Shown: positions 1-7,132 of the stretch, in pieces | Layout: every line of letters starts with the position of its first letter | How positions within the stretch are numbered: position 1 is the stretch's first letter | Source of the DNA: CAYLNH01 sp964384625 | GTDB lineage: Bacteria > Verrucomicrobiota > Lentisphaeria > JABSQK01 | DNA: 9,034 nucleotides | Direction: 5' to 3' | NCBI GenBank assembly: GCA_964384625.1 | Contig: CAYLNH010000290.1 | Location: forward strand, 1 to 9,034 | The notes under the pieces: model-generated | Seen by the model: the letters and a program-made list of their open reading frames with translations, nothing else | Told to the model about the DNA's origin: nothing | Database searches by the model: none | Program-made: the position numbers and the translations under genes

Positions 1-48
1 AGGCGTTACATGGTCCCTTTGGGAAATGACCGAAGAACTCGGCACTGT

Positions 49-67
49 CAAGTACATTATCATTATC
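49..67. promoter_or_regulatory. Candidate Fur/Zur-family operator
   Basis: Two perfect tandem ATTATC hexamers lie at 56-61 and 62-67. Read on the minus strand they give GATAATGATAAT, two of the three hexamers of the classical Fur box (GATAATGATAATCATTATC). The third hexamer, toward 49-55, is degenerate. The patch is AT-rich inside GC-rich DNA and sits 25 nt before the first start codon of a zinc-transport operon, so a Zur-type repressor is a natural reader. Zur and Fur cannot be told apart from this half-matching site. No convincing -35/-10 pair was identified. Confidence 0.4.
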
Positions 68-91
68 GCCCAAACGGAATGAGGCCTGTGT

Positions 92-454
92 ATGCGAAGA
101 CAAACCCGAATCGTTGCCGGCGTCTTGCTGGCTGGCGGCCTGCTGCTGCGACTGGGCGTTGGTGTGGTGCACCAGCGCGGGATCTGCGGGCATGTCGACG
201 ATGCGCCTCACATCGTTTCGCACAGCCTGCAGGTTTCCTCGGGGACGTCGGGTCTGCCGGCCCACGATGCGGGGCACTGCAGCATCTGCCAACAGTTGAT
301 GAAGCCGCTTCTGCGGCTGAGTACACCGGCCGTGCTGGTCGTGCCGCCGGTTTGTCCGACCTTATTGGCCATCGCAGAACCCGCCCAGCTGCCGACACAA
401 ATTGATCACACCGGCAAGTCGCCGCGCTCGCCTCCGGTGGATTTCCTGGTCTGA
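92..454 (+). CDS. Small secreted or membrane-anchored Cys/His protein, DUF2946-like
   Basis: A 120-residue protein and the first gene of the metal-uptake operon. Residues 7-26 form a hydrophobic stretch after an Arg-rich start, which reads as a signal peptide or membrane anchor. Next comes a His-containing region with H58, H62 and a C63-x-x-C66 motif (HCSIC). A second hydrophobic stretch covers about 77-97, and the tail is proline-rich (PRSPPVDF). The layout of anchor, HCxxC motif, hydrophobic segment and a short tail with R-x-PP resembles DUF2946 proteins, which are often found beside metal receptors and transporters. That assignment is by eye. The ATG at 92 has only a weak GAGG at 81-84 as Shine-Dalgarno. 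A 116-nt gap separates it from the porin gene, and no strong terminator is visible there, so cotranscription is plausible. A metal-binding or metal-delivery role is inferred from the Cys/His content and neighbours. Confidence 0.6.
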   Translation: MRRQTRIVAGVLLAGGLLLRLGVGVVHQRGICGHVDDAPHIVSHSLQVSSGTSGLPAHDAGHCSICQQLMKPLLRLSTPAVLVVPPVCPTLLAIAEPAQLPTQIDHTGKSPRSPPVDFLV

Positions 455-557
455 CGACTTCGTTTCCTGCTGTCTTTCGGCCGTCAACCAGGCCGGCATG
501 CAGGTATCCCGACACCTTTTTCTTATCACCGTCGCCGCCATACCCCGGTGACTCCTT

Positions 558-564
558 GAAGGGA
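558..564 (+). promoter_or_regulatory. Ribosome binding site deciding the porin start
   Basis: GAAGGGA lies 6 nt before the ATG at 571. It rules out the in-frame TTG at 556, which overlaps it, and makes the mature reading begin with a clean signal peptide. Confidence 0.6.
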
Positions 565-570
565 CTTCCC

Positions 571-1890
571 ATGTTTCGCTGCAATTCGCTCAAATTTCTG
601 CCGGCCCTTTTTCTGGTCCTGCTCGCCGGCAGCATCTCGGCTCAGGACCCGAACGACGACCTGAGCAACGCCATTCAGGCAAAGAACAAGACACCCACCA
701 TCGGCAACCGCATTGACCGTCTGGCGCAGGGCCTCGACCTTGACGTCAGCGCGGTGATTGACGGATTCTACTTCTACGACACGACCGACGAACCCGTCGC
801 CCACATCAAGGAAGAGATCAATGGCTTTGGCCACGGCCACGGCCACGATCACGGCCACGAGCATTCCGTGACCGAGGACGGCTTCAACCTAAAGCATGTC
901 GAGCTTCAGTTCTCGGCCAACGTGGATCCGTACTTCTACGCCTGGACCACGATCGCCATCGACGAAGCGGCCGGCGCCGAGGTCGAGGAAGCCGTTGTCC
1001 GTACGACCAGCTTGCCCGGCGGGTTCACGTTCCAGGTTGGTAAGTTCTTCAGCGGCTTCGGTCGGATGAACGGCATGCACGCGCACGAGTGGGATTTCCT
1101 CGATCAGCCGCTGGTGTACGAATTGCTTCTTGGCGATCATGGCCTGAACGAAAAGGGCGCGCAGTTGACCTGGCTCGCCCCGACGCCGTTCTATCTCCTT
1201 GCCGGCATTGAGGCGTTCAACGGCGAGAACGAGATGATGTTCCAGCAAGTGGAGGCGGAGGCGCTTTCGAGTCGTCACGGCCCGCGGACCTGGGTTGGCT
1301 GGCTCAAGGTCGGGCCGGACCTCGGCGAGAACCACGGACTGCAATTCGGCGTATCTTTGGCTCAAGGCTATCATCAGGAAGCCCACGACGAAGATGAGGA
1401 CCTGGTGGACGACCATTGGCTCGATGGCCGCACGCGGTTCTGGGGTTTGGATGTGGTGTACAAGTACAACGCTCAGAAGGCCCACGGCCAGGGCGACTTC
1501 GTCCTGCAGGCGGAGTACTTCCACCGCAAGAAAGACCTCGAGGTCGAAGCGCACGAGTTGGAACCGGACGCCGTCGGTCGCGACGTTGTTTCCGAGCAGG
1601 ACGGCTACTACATCCAGGGCGTCTACGGTTTCGCGCCGCGTTGGCGTGCCGGGCTCCGCTGGGAGATGATCGGCTTGGAGAACGATGTTGAGACGCCGGA
1701 AGAGAGTGCCTTCCACGACACCAGTTGGCGCGCCGGCGCCATGGTTGAGTGGAATCTCAGCGAGTTCTCACGCCTGCGCCTGCAGGTCAACCGCGGCACC
1801 TACGCGGTCGAAGACGACTATGAACGGGCCTGGGAGTACGCCCTGCAGTTCACCGTCATCATCGGCAAGCACGGCGCGCATAACTTCTAA
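571..1890 (+). CDS. His-rich outer-membrane porin-like protein, probably zinc-related
   Basis: A 439-residue protein. Residues 1-24 are a signal peptide (basic start, hydrophobic PALFLVLLAG, cleavage near SISA-Q). The rest has the alternating aromatic/polar strands of an outer-membrane beta-barrel and ends in Phe, the usual C-terminal signature for barrel insertion. The block at about 152-168 (FTFQVGKFFSGFGRMNG) resembles phosphate-selective-porin-like (OprO/OprP superfamily) barrels. A run of six alternating histidines (88, 90, 92, 94, 96, 98; GHGHGHDHGHEH) and an acidic/His loop at 268-283 suggest surface or periplasmic metal-binding loops. The gene sits 11 nt before znuA, whose ribosome site includes this gene's stop codon. 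The likely role is to let zinc, or a zinc chelate, cross the outer membrane. There is no TonB box or plug domain, so it is not a ZnuD-type receptor. The barrel call is fairly firm; zinc specificity is inferred. Confidence 0.75.
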   Translation: MFRCNSLKFLPALFLVLLAGSISAQDPNDDLSNAIQAKNKTPTIGNRIDRLAQGLDLDVSAVIDGFYFYDTTDEPVAHIKEEINGFGHGHGHDHGHEHSVTEDGFNLKHVELQFSANVDPYFYAWTTIAIDEAAGAEVEEAVVRTTSLPGGFTFQVGKFFSGFGRMNGMHAHEWDFLDQPLVYELLLGDHGLNEKGAQLTWLAPTPFYLLAGIEAFNGENEMMFQQVEAEALSSRHGPRTWVGWLKVGPDLGENHGLQFGVSLAQGYHQEAHDEDEDLVDDHWLDGRTRFWGLDVVYKYNAQKAHGQGDFVLQAEYFHRKKDLEVEAHELEPDAVGRDVVSEQDGYYIQGVYGFAPRWRAGLRWEMIGLENDVETPEESAFHDTSWRAGAMVEWNLSEFSRLRLQVNRGTYAVEDDYERAWEYALQFTVIIGKHGAHNF

Positions 1891-1894
1891 GGAG
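1888..1894 (+). promoter_or_regulatory. Ribosome binding site of znuA overlapping the porin stop codon
   Basis: TAAGGAG at 1888-1894: its first three bases are the porin TAA stop, and the ATG of znuA follows after 7 nt. This points to translational coupling between the porin and the binding protein. Confidence 0.7.
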
Positions 1895-1901
1895 CCCATT
1901 C

Positions 1902-2924
1902 ATGAGAACCGGAATGCTCAAGCTCCTGTTTCTCTGTGTGCTGTCGACTTTGTCGGCTGCCGCCGGCGAGTTGCGCATCGTGACGACCACCACGGATCTG
2001 GCGGACATCACCAGGCGCATCGCCGGCAAACACGCGACGGTGAGCAGCATCGCCACCGGCAAGGAGGACCCGCACTTCCTGCAGGCGAAGCCCAGCTATA
2101 TCGTGCGGGCCCGCAAGGCCGACGTCTGGATCCGGATCGGTATGGAACTGGAGATCGGCTGGGAGGGGCCGATCCTCGACGGTTCGCGCAATCGCCGGAT
2201 TGCCGTTGGCACCGATGGTCACGTGGACGCGTCCAAGCAGGTCCTCCGGCTGGAAGTCCACACGCACAAAGTCGACCGGTCCATGGGAGACATCCACCCC
2301 CATGGCAACCCGCACTACTGGCTTGACCCGCTGAACGGCCGGATGATGGCGAGGACTATCGCCACCCGGCTGAGCAAACTCGCGCCGGAACATCAGAAGG
2401 ACTTCGAGACGAACCTGAAAGCGTTCGAGAAGGACTTGGATGAACGGATGTTCGGCGAGGAACTGGTCGCGGCGGTTGGCGGCACCAAATTGTGGACGCT
2501 GGTGGTCAATGACAAACTTGATCAGGAGCTGAAGGCGAAAGGGCTGTCCGGCAAAGTCGGCGGCTGGCTCGCCAAGATGGCTCCCTTCAAGGGGCATAAG
2601 ATCATCACTTACCACCGGAGCTGGGTCTACCTCACCAATCGTTTCGGCCTGAAGGTGGCTGCTGAGCTGGAGCCCAAGTGCGGCATTCCGCCCAGCCCCC
2701 GGCACTTGGTCAAGGTCTCCCAATTGGCCAAGAAGGAGAAGATCAAAGCCATTCTTTTCGAGCCGTTCTACAGCCCCAAGGCAGTGAACTTCGTTGCCGG
2801 TCGCAGCAGTGCGAAGGCCGTCGCCTGCGCCAATACTGTTGGTGGCGACGCCGGCGCAACCTCCTACCTGGAGATGCTCGATCAGGTGATCACGAAACTC
2901 AGCCAGGCCATGGCCGCGAAGTGA
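1902..2924 (+). CDS. znuA: Metal ABC transporter periplasmic binding protein, ZnuA-like
   Basis: A 340-residue cluster A-I (TroA/ZnuA family) solute-binding protein that captures zinc in the periplasm and hands it to the ZnuB/ZnuC pump. Residues 1-22 are a signal peptide (MLKLLFLCVLSTLSAAAG). The mature part opens with LRIVTTTTDLADI, typical of the family. Likely metal ligands are H58 (KEDPHF), H138 (GNPHYWLDP) and H238 (TYHRSWVYLTNRFGL), with E287 in LFEPFYSPK at the usual fourth position. A His as third ligand is the zinc-type pattern; manganese-type members usually have Glu there. The long His/Asp-rich loop of many Gram-negative ZnuA proteins is reduced to a short stretch near 120-138 (HTHK...GDIHPHG). 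A strong Shine-Dalgarno supports the ATG start. The stop overlaps the GTG start of znuC. Confidence 0.93.
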   Translation: MRTGMLKLLFLCVLSTLSAAAGELRIVTTTTDLADITRRIAGKHATVSSIATGKEDPHFLQAKPSYIVRARKADVWIRIGMELEIGWEGPILDGSRNRRIAVGTDGHVDASKQVLRLEVHTHKVDRSMGDIHPHGNPHYWLDPLNGRMMARTIATRLSKLAPEHQKDFETNLKAFEKDLDERMFGEELVAAVGGTKLWTLVVNDKLDQELKAKGLSGKVGGWLAKMAPFKGHKIITYHRSWVYLTNRFGLKVAAELEPKCGIPPSPRHLVKVSQLAKKEKIKAILFEPFYSPKAVNFVAGRSSAKAVACANTVGGDAGATSYLEMLDQVITKLSQAMAAK

Positions 2925-3649
2925 CCGACGTCGGTAACAACCCAGTCGTGGTCTGCCGTCAACTGACGCTTGCTTACGGCGCTGAGGAGGTCCTGTCGGG
3001 AATCGATCTCGAAATCCCGGCAGGCGTCCTCATGCCTTTGGTCGGCCCTAACGGCTCCGGCAAGTCGACCTTGCTTCGCGCCTGTCTGGGATTGGTCAAA
3101 CCGCGTTCGGGCGAACTCCGGTGCGACTTCGGACCGAAGCCCCCGGGCTACGTTCCGCAAGCAAAACGGCTCGATCCGTTGTACCCGGTCTCCCTACGCC
3201 AGATTGTGGGCATGGGCCTCTACCCGGAACTGGGGTTTTGGCGTCGGCCCAACACGGACCAGCGTGAACGCGTGCGAGAGACGATCGAGCACTTCGGCCT
3301 GGCCGGCCACGAGCACAAAGTGTTCTCCGAGCTGTCCGGCGGCATGAAGCAAAAGGCGCTGCTGGCCCGGGGCTTCGTGACCGGCGCCGACGTGCTGATC
3401 CTGGATGAGCCCACCGCCGGTCTCGATGCCGAGTCCGAACACGACGTGCTGCAGCAGGTGATCCGGCTGTCGCGGGAGCAACACAAGACCATCCTCCTGG
3501 CTCACCATCGCCTGGAGGATCTCTCTCACCTGGCCGAAACGGTCTGCGTGGTGGACCGCAGCAAGGCGATCCTTGTGAGCAGCGACGAGGCCTACCGGCA
3601 GTTCACGCGATTCCGTGAGGCAGGAGGTCCTGATGCTGACCAGTCTTAA
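2921..3649 (+). CDS. znuC: Metal ABC transporter ATP-binding protein, ZnuC-like
   Basis: A 242-residue cytoplasmic ABC ATPase that powers the ZnuB permease. Motifs appear in order: Walker A GPNGSGKST (42-50), Q-loop near Q80 (GYVPQ), signature LSGGM (138-142), Walker B VLILDE (158-163) followed by PTAGLD, and H-loop H195 (LLAHH). The reading frame is open far upstream into znuA (from 2678), but that part has no ABC character. The chosen start is the GTG at 2921, inside the GTGA overlap with the znuA stop, giving a normal-sized ATPase. No good Shine-Dalgarno precedes it, so translation probably depends on coupling to znuA. The YVPQ and LYPVSLRQIVGMGLY stretch is typical of the ZnuC/MntB branch. 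The 3' end overlaps znuB by 17 nt. Confidence 0.93.
   Translation: MTDVGNNPVVVCRQLTLAYGAEEVLSGIDLEIPAGVLMPLVGPNGSGKSTLLRACLGLVKPRSGELRCDFGPKPPGYVPQAKRLDPLYPVSLRQIVGMGLYPELGFWRRPNTDQRERVRETIEHFGLAGHEHKVFSELSGGMKQKALLARGFVTGADVLILDEPTAGLDAESEHDVLQQVIRLSREQHKTILLAHHRLEDLSHLAETVCVVDRSKAILVSSDEAYRQFTRFREAGGPDADQS
3622..3627 (+). promoter_or_regulatory. Ribosome binding site deciding the znuB start
   Basis: A perfect AGGAGG lies 5 nt before the ATG at 3633, inside the znuC coding sequence. It favours ATG 3633 over the in-frame GTG at 3615. Confidence 0.75.
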
Positions 3650-4469
3650 GGACCTCCTGAAGCTGTTCCCGAATGCCGTGTTCACCGGCTGTCTGGTGGC
3701 GGCGGTCAGTTCGTTGTTCGGCGTCTTCGTCATTCTCAAGCGCGTGGTATTCATCAGTATCACGCTTTCGGAGACTGCGGCCTGCGGGATTGCCGCAGCC
3801 ATGTTGCTGGGGATCCATCCGTTCCTTGGCGCCAGTGTGCTTTCGGTGTTGACGGTGGCGGCGCTGTCGGCGGACGACGAGAATGCGCGCGTGCCGCGGG
3901 ACGCACTGCTTGGGGTGATCTTCGTCGGCGCCGCGGGTCTGAGCATCCTGCTGGTCTCGAAGAGCGGCTTTGGTCTGCACGAGGTGAAGGCACTGCTTTA
4001 CGGTGATCTGATCCTGTCTTCGCCGGGAGACCGCAATCTGTTGGTCGCGGTTGCGTTGCCGGCGCTGCTGCTGGTTTGCGGTTTTCTGCGTCCGATCCTC
4101 CACAGTTTCTTCGATCGCGAGGCGGCACGTGTCATGGGCATTCGCGTCGTGCTCTGGGAGATCCTGTTTTTCGTCAGTCTGGGACTGGTTGTTTCGGCGG
4201 CGTCGAAGGTGACCGGTGCGGTGCTGGTATTCTGTTACCTGGTGGTGACGCCGAGTGCGGCGCTGTTGCTGTCGCGCCGTCTCTGGGTGGTACTCGTGCT
4301 GGCCCCGGCCCTGTCCGTGATCGCCACCATCGGCGGCCTGGTTTTGTCGTACCACTTCGACCTGCCCACGAACCAGACCGTCAGCGTTGCGGCCTGCATT
4401 TTGTTTGTTGCGAGCGCCCTCTTCCGTGGCGGCTGCCGGCTTTGGCGGCGTCTTTCCCGGCGGAATTAG
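3633..4469 (+). CDS. znuB: Metal ABC transporter permease, ZnuB-like (ABC-3 family)
   Basis: A 278-residue polytopic inner-membrane protein of normal length for ABC-3 permeases, forming the zinc channel of the transporter. Hydrophobic segments are at about 18-36, 44-62, 64-80, 91-109, 135-153, 171-190, 195-214, 217-240 and 249-265. The cytoplasmic coupling region FDREAARVMGI (160-170) matches the family's D-x-x-x-A...G loop that contacts the ATPase. GAVLVFCYLVVTPSAA (195-210) matches the conserved G-x-LLV...P-x-A helix. The C-terminus is basic (RRLSRRN), as expected for a cytoplasmic tail. It is the last gene of the + strand operon; no further + strand gene follows before the convergent minus-strand gene. 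Confidence 0.92.
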   Translation: MLTSLKDLLKLFPNAVFTGCLVAAVSSLFGVFVILKRVVFISITLSETAACGIAAAMLLGIHPFLGASVLSVLTVAALSADDENARVPRDALLGVIFVGAAGLSILLVSKSGFGLHEVKALLYGDLILSSPGDRNLLVAVALPALLLVCGFLRPILHSFFDREAARVMGIRVVLWEILFFVSLGLVVSAASKVTGAVLVFCYLVVTPSAALLLSRRLWVVLVLAPALSVIATIGGLVLSYHFDLPTNQTVSVAACILFVASALFRGGCRLWRRLSRRN

Positions 4470-4519
4470 CTTCCCCGCGAAAAGGGTCCGGGATTCGATT
4501 CCTGCTCTCCGAGAAGAAG

Positions 4520-4538
4520 CCCCAAGCTCAGCTTGGGG
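4520..4538. terminator. Palindrome in the convergent intergenic region, possible bidirectional terminator
   Basis: CCCCAAGCT-C-AGCTTGGGG is a perfect 9-bp inverted repeat around one base, lying between the znuB stop (4469) and the stop of the minus-strand gene (4664). The position suits a terminator for both operons. No T-run follows on the + strand, and only a loose T/C-rich tract follows on the minus strand, so intrinsic termination would be weak. The surrounding AAGCCCC...GGGGAGTGTC also resembles the right-end hairpin of IS200/IS605-type elements; see findings. Confidence 0.4.
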
Positions 4539-4626
4539 AGTGTCTACACCCCCTTCAGTTCAATGGTACACCAAAGGCGGGCGGGGCAGGCTGTAGCGCG
4601 AAGCTGATGAGAGGCTGACACTCCCC
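4535..4626. repeat. Long-range inverted repeat GGGGAGTGTC / GACACTCCCC
   Basis: GGGGAGTGTC (4535-4544) and its exact reverse complement GACACTCCCC (4617-4626) enclose 72 nt. The same GGGG (4535-4538) is also the right arm of the palindrome at 4520-4538, and can pair with CCCC at 4550-4553 extended by GTGT/ACAC. A small TGGT-AC-ACCA palindrome lies inside at 4564-4573. These pairings exclude one another, suggesting a structured RNA or a mobile-element end. Confidence 0.55.
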
Positions 4627-4663
4627 CGGCACCGCCATGGGGATCTTTTCGCGGACCTTGCAG

Positions 4664-6355
4664 CTAGCGCGCGGGGCTGTCCTGGTGGACGTCCGTTGCC
4701 CGACGGATCAGGTCGAAGTTGCAGATGCGCAGCTCGGGGGTGCCGGTGTCGTCGTAGAGAATGCGGCCGCTTTCGTCGACGGAGATGAGGATATGGTGGT
4801 CGCTGAGATTCAGTTCGTCGAAGCCGAGGCGTTCCAGTTTCCGTCGTTTCTTGGCGAGCAGTTCCTTGACCATGGCGGCGGAGATCAGGCCGTCGCGCCG
4901 GGCGATGGCGAGATTGACGCCGGTGACGTAGTTGCCGTCTTCAATGGCGAGGCGTTCATCGGGCCCGTTCCAGAAGCCCCAGAGCGTGATGTAGTTTGAG
5001 AACGGGCTGAGCAGCGGCCGGCCTTCCGGGGTTTTCAGGAGTTCATGGGATTGATAGCGGCTGAGGTCGCGACTGTGGGCGCGGTTGACATCCGGTTCGG
5101 TCATGTAGATGGCGCGGGGATAGATTGCGTTAACGCCGTTTTCGAGCAGCTCCAGGGCGATGGCGAACTCTTCAAAAGGGCTGTTGTAGCCGTGTTCCAT
5201 GATTTCATGCAGCCGTTGTACACTGGCGGTTTCAACGTTCGGCAGATCGCCGATCCGGGATAGTTTCCAGACCAGATGGATATTGTCTTTGGTCAGGGAG
5301 TGGTAGACCTTGTTGCGTTTCGACAGGCGTTCGCGTTTGGTGCGCATCCAGCGTTCGGGCAGGAAGTAGTCGAAGAGTTCCGGGTCGCGACCGACAACCC
5401 AGACCCAGCCGCGGGTGCTTTCGGCCGGTCCGAAGATGTAGGGCACGCCCAGCACGGTAACCGGGGTCAGATGTTCCGGGCACGACGCCATCGTATGTGT
5501 CTGGAAGCGATCGCGCTGGTGTTTCAGGTAGGTTTTGCGTTTGTCGTTTTCGACGCGTTCCTCGCAATCGGGCGTGCGGCCCAGCAGCTCGAAATCGATC
5601 AGAGCATACGGGATTTCGTTATCGCGGTCGCGAACGGGCAGCCGGTTTTCATCAAGCCGCACAATGATGTGATGCGGCTTCTGGTCGGCAACACGGTAGC
5701 CTTTGACGGCGAGGTTGTCGTAGACCTTGTTGTTCAGTTCGACGATATCCGCCGCGGCCAGGGCGGATTCGGTGACGGATTCGCCTTTGATCCACTCGTA
5801 AACCAGGATGTACTCCCGCCGCGAGTCGAGTTCGATGTCGATATGCTTCGCCTTCTTCGCATTGAACTTGTAGTCTTTGCGGCCCATACGGAAAAGGTCG
5901 TGATGCTTGGCCGGGCAGTAGATGGCCAACGGCTTGTGGGTGCGGACAATGCCGGGATTGCCGAGGCGGTTGTCGCGCAGTTCATAGACCATCGAGAACT
6001 CTTCGAAGGGGCTGTTGAACTCGCCGTAGGACTGCGCGCAGGTGGTCTCTACGGGCACGTCCTGGCCGACCCGGCACCACTTGACCACCAGGTCTTTGCT
6101 GTTGCCGTTGACCGTCTTGGTGCGCACGCGGTACACGGTGCTGGAACCCGGGAGCTTCTCCCGATTGCTTCGAAACCACTCCTGCTCGCGCCAGTTCTCC
6201 GGCCGCAGGCATTCCAGGAAGGGCACGCCGAATTTGGTCACATACAGGTCGTCTTCATTCGCGAGCCGCAAATGAAGATAATCGACGCCGAGCACCCGGA
6301 TGTGAGCCGAGGCATAGCCGCCGGGGTGTGCTGTGTTGTCGGATTGTTCCGCCAT
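4664..6355 (-). CDS. Unrecognised 563-aa protein with a duplicated kinase-like domain
   Basis: I do not recognise a named family. The protein is an internal duplication: residues about 21-260 and 301-552 share VLGVxY, an LRPENW/FLPERW block, REKL/RERL, LVVKWCRVGQ versus LVWKLSRIGD, VETTCAQ versus VETASVQ, and NSPFEEFSMVYEL versus NSPFEEFAIALEL. Each copy looks like a protein-kinase fold: a beta3-type Lys (K92; K364), an alpha-C-type Glu (SPFEEF), a hinge-like strand (ILVYEWIKG at 183-191), a catalytic-loop-like D224-x-K-P-H-H-I and a DFG-like D254-F-E. In copy 2 the matching positions are N516, S518 and N546, so it would be a pseudokinase. No signal peptide or membrane segment is visible, so it is probably cytoplasmic. 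The ATG at 6355 has GGGAAG (minus strand of 6367-6372) 11 nt upstream. It follows the TIGR03943 gene by 42 nt, probably in one operon. The kinase reading is inference from motifs. Confidence 0.8.
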   Translation of the reverse strand: MAEQSDNTAHPGGYASAHIRVLGVDYLHLRLANEDDLYVTKFGVPFLECLRPENWREQEWFRSNREKLPGSSTVYRVRTKTVNGNSKDLVVKWCRVGQDVPVETTCAQSYGEFNSPFEEFSMVYELRDNRLGNPGIVRTHKPLAIYCPAKHHDLFRMGRKDYKFNAKKAKHIDIELDSRREYILVYEWIKGESVTESALAAADIVELNNKVYDNLAVKGYRVADQKPHHIIVRLDENRLPVRDRDNEIPYALIDFELLGRTPDCEERVENDKRKTYLKHQRDRFQTHTMASCPEHLTPVTVLGVPYIFGPAESTRGWVWVVGRDPELFDYFLPERWMRTKRERLSKRNKVYHSLTKDNIHLVWKLSRIGDLPNVETASVQRLHEIMEHGYNSPFEEFAIALELLENGVNAIYPRAIYMTEPDVNRAHSRDLSRYQSHELLKTPEGRPLLSPFSNYITLWGFWNGPDERLAIEDGNYVTGVNLAIARRDGLISAAMVKELLAKKRRKLERLGFDELNLSDHHILISVDESGRILYDDTGTPELRICNFDLIRRATDVHQDSPAR

Positions 6356-6397
6356 GTCGTACTATACTTCCCAATTGCCTTTGGGCAGGCCGGCGGC

Positions 6398-7132
6398 TCA
6401 GTAATAGAGGTACTGTTCGCTGGCCGGCGGCGGCGGCGGTGCAGCCAGGCTTTCGGCCTCGATATAGCCCATCGGCAGGCCGTTGATCCGTTTGACGCGG
6501 TAGATCCCTTCGACCCGAATCCACTGGTCATTGCGGAGGTCGCCGAGTCTGTCGTCCGTCACCAGCATACCCATGGGTTCGGCATCGGCGGCGCAGCACC
6601 AGATAATGAACCGGAACACGATGCAGAACCCGTCCGGCGCCCGCTGATCCCGACTGAGCAGACCGGTGACGACGACCCGCCGGTCCTTGTAGCGCTGCCA
6701 ATGCAGCAAAAGGTCGTTGAAGCCAACCCGGATTGTCGCGGCGTCCGGATCGGGGTCGACGGCCGGGCCGACGGCGTCGGCGTCGCCCATGACGACGCTG
6801 ATCTGGTCGACAGGTCGTTTCGACAGGGCGTAACTGCCGAGGACGGCATCGCCGACGTACAGCATATAGGCCAGCGGTATAACGAGGATCGCCGCCTTGA
6901 GCAGTGTGCCGCGTCCGGTTCCGGCCGCTGGATCTCGCAGTCGCCGTAAAGCGGCGATGAGAAACAACGCTGACAGTACGACCCCCCCGATCAGGACCGG
7001 CTCCAGTTTCGGCTGCAGATACACGCCGAACCGCCGGCCGATGATCAGCCAGCCCAACGCCCCGGTCCACAAGGCATAGGCGCCCGGCAGCAGCAGACGG
7101 AACAGTCCGGATTTGGGTGGATCGTCATACAT
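6398..7132 (-). CDS. TIGR03943 family (YcgQ-like) membrane protein, partner of the permease
   Basis: A 244-residue protein with three hydrophobic segments (about 13-31, 46-62, 80-97), then a soluble domain with the family hallmark FRFIIWCCAADAEPMGMLV (173-191), including the paired cysteines C179-C180 and D183. The end is Pro-rich (APPPPPASEQYLYY). TIGR03943 proteins are nearly always encoded next to a DUF318/ArsP_1 permease, as here, and the pair is often placed in predicted zinc (Zur) regulons. The reaction is unknown; a metal-handling role for the CC motif is inference. The start is taken as the ATG at 7132, which shares one base with the permease TGA stop (TGATG, translational coupling). 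A TTG at 7141 is in frame but only 2 nt behind a GGAG, so it is less likely. Confidence 0.85.
   Translation of the reverse strand: MYDDPPKSGLFRLLLPGAYALWTGALGWLIIGRRFGVYLQPKLEPVLIGGVVLSALFLIAALRRLRDPAAGTGRGTLLKAAILVIPLAYMLYVGDAVLGSYALSKRPVDQISVVMGDADAVGPAVDPDPDAATIRVGFNDLLLHWQRYKDRRVVVTGLLSRDQRAPDGFCIVFRFIIWCCAADAEPMGMLVTDDRLGDLRNDQWIRVEGIYRVKRINGLPMGYIEAESLAAPPPPPASEQYLYY

Noticed and set aside
502..524. Possible intrinsic terminator between the DUF2946-like and porin genes (AGGT...ACCT then TTTTTCTT)
   Set aside because: The stem is only 4 bp and includes the start of the T-run; too weak to call.
1887..2723. Minus-strand open frame opposite znuA (278 codons), and similar ones opposite the porin and znuB
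   Set aside because: Shadows of well-supported + strand genes; no ribosome site or family features.
2678..2920. Upstream extension of the znuC frame
   Set aside because: It lies wholly within znuA in another frame, has no ABC ATPase similarity, and would make the ATPase about 80 residues too long.
4554..4580. tRNA D-arm-like string TTCAATGGTA
   Set aside because: No matching D-stem, anticodon arm or acceptor stem can be built around it.
5276..6949. Long + strand open frame (557 codons) opposite the kinase-like and TIGR03943 genes
   Set aside because: It spans the ends of two minus-strand genes and the gap between them, has no recognisable family, and is explained by GC-rich antisense composition. 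The minus-strand proteins show real motifs.
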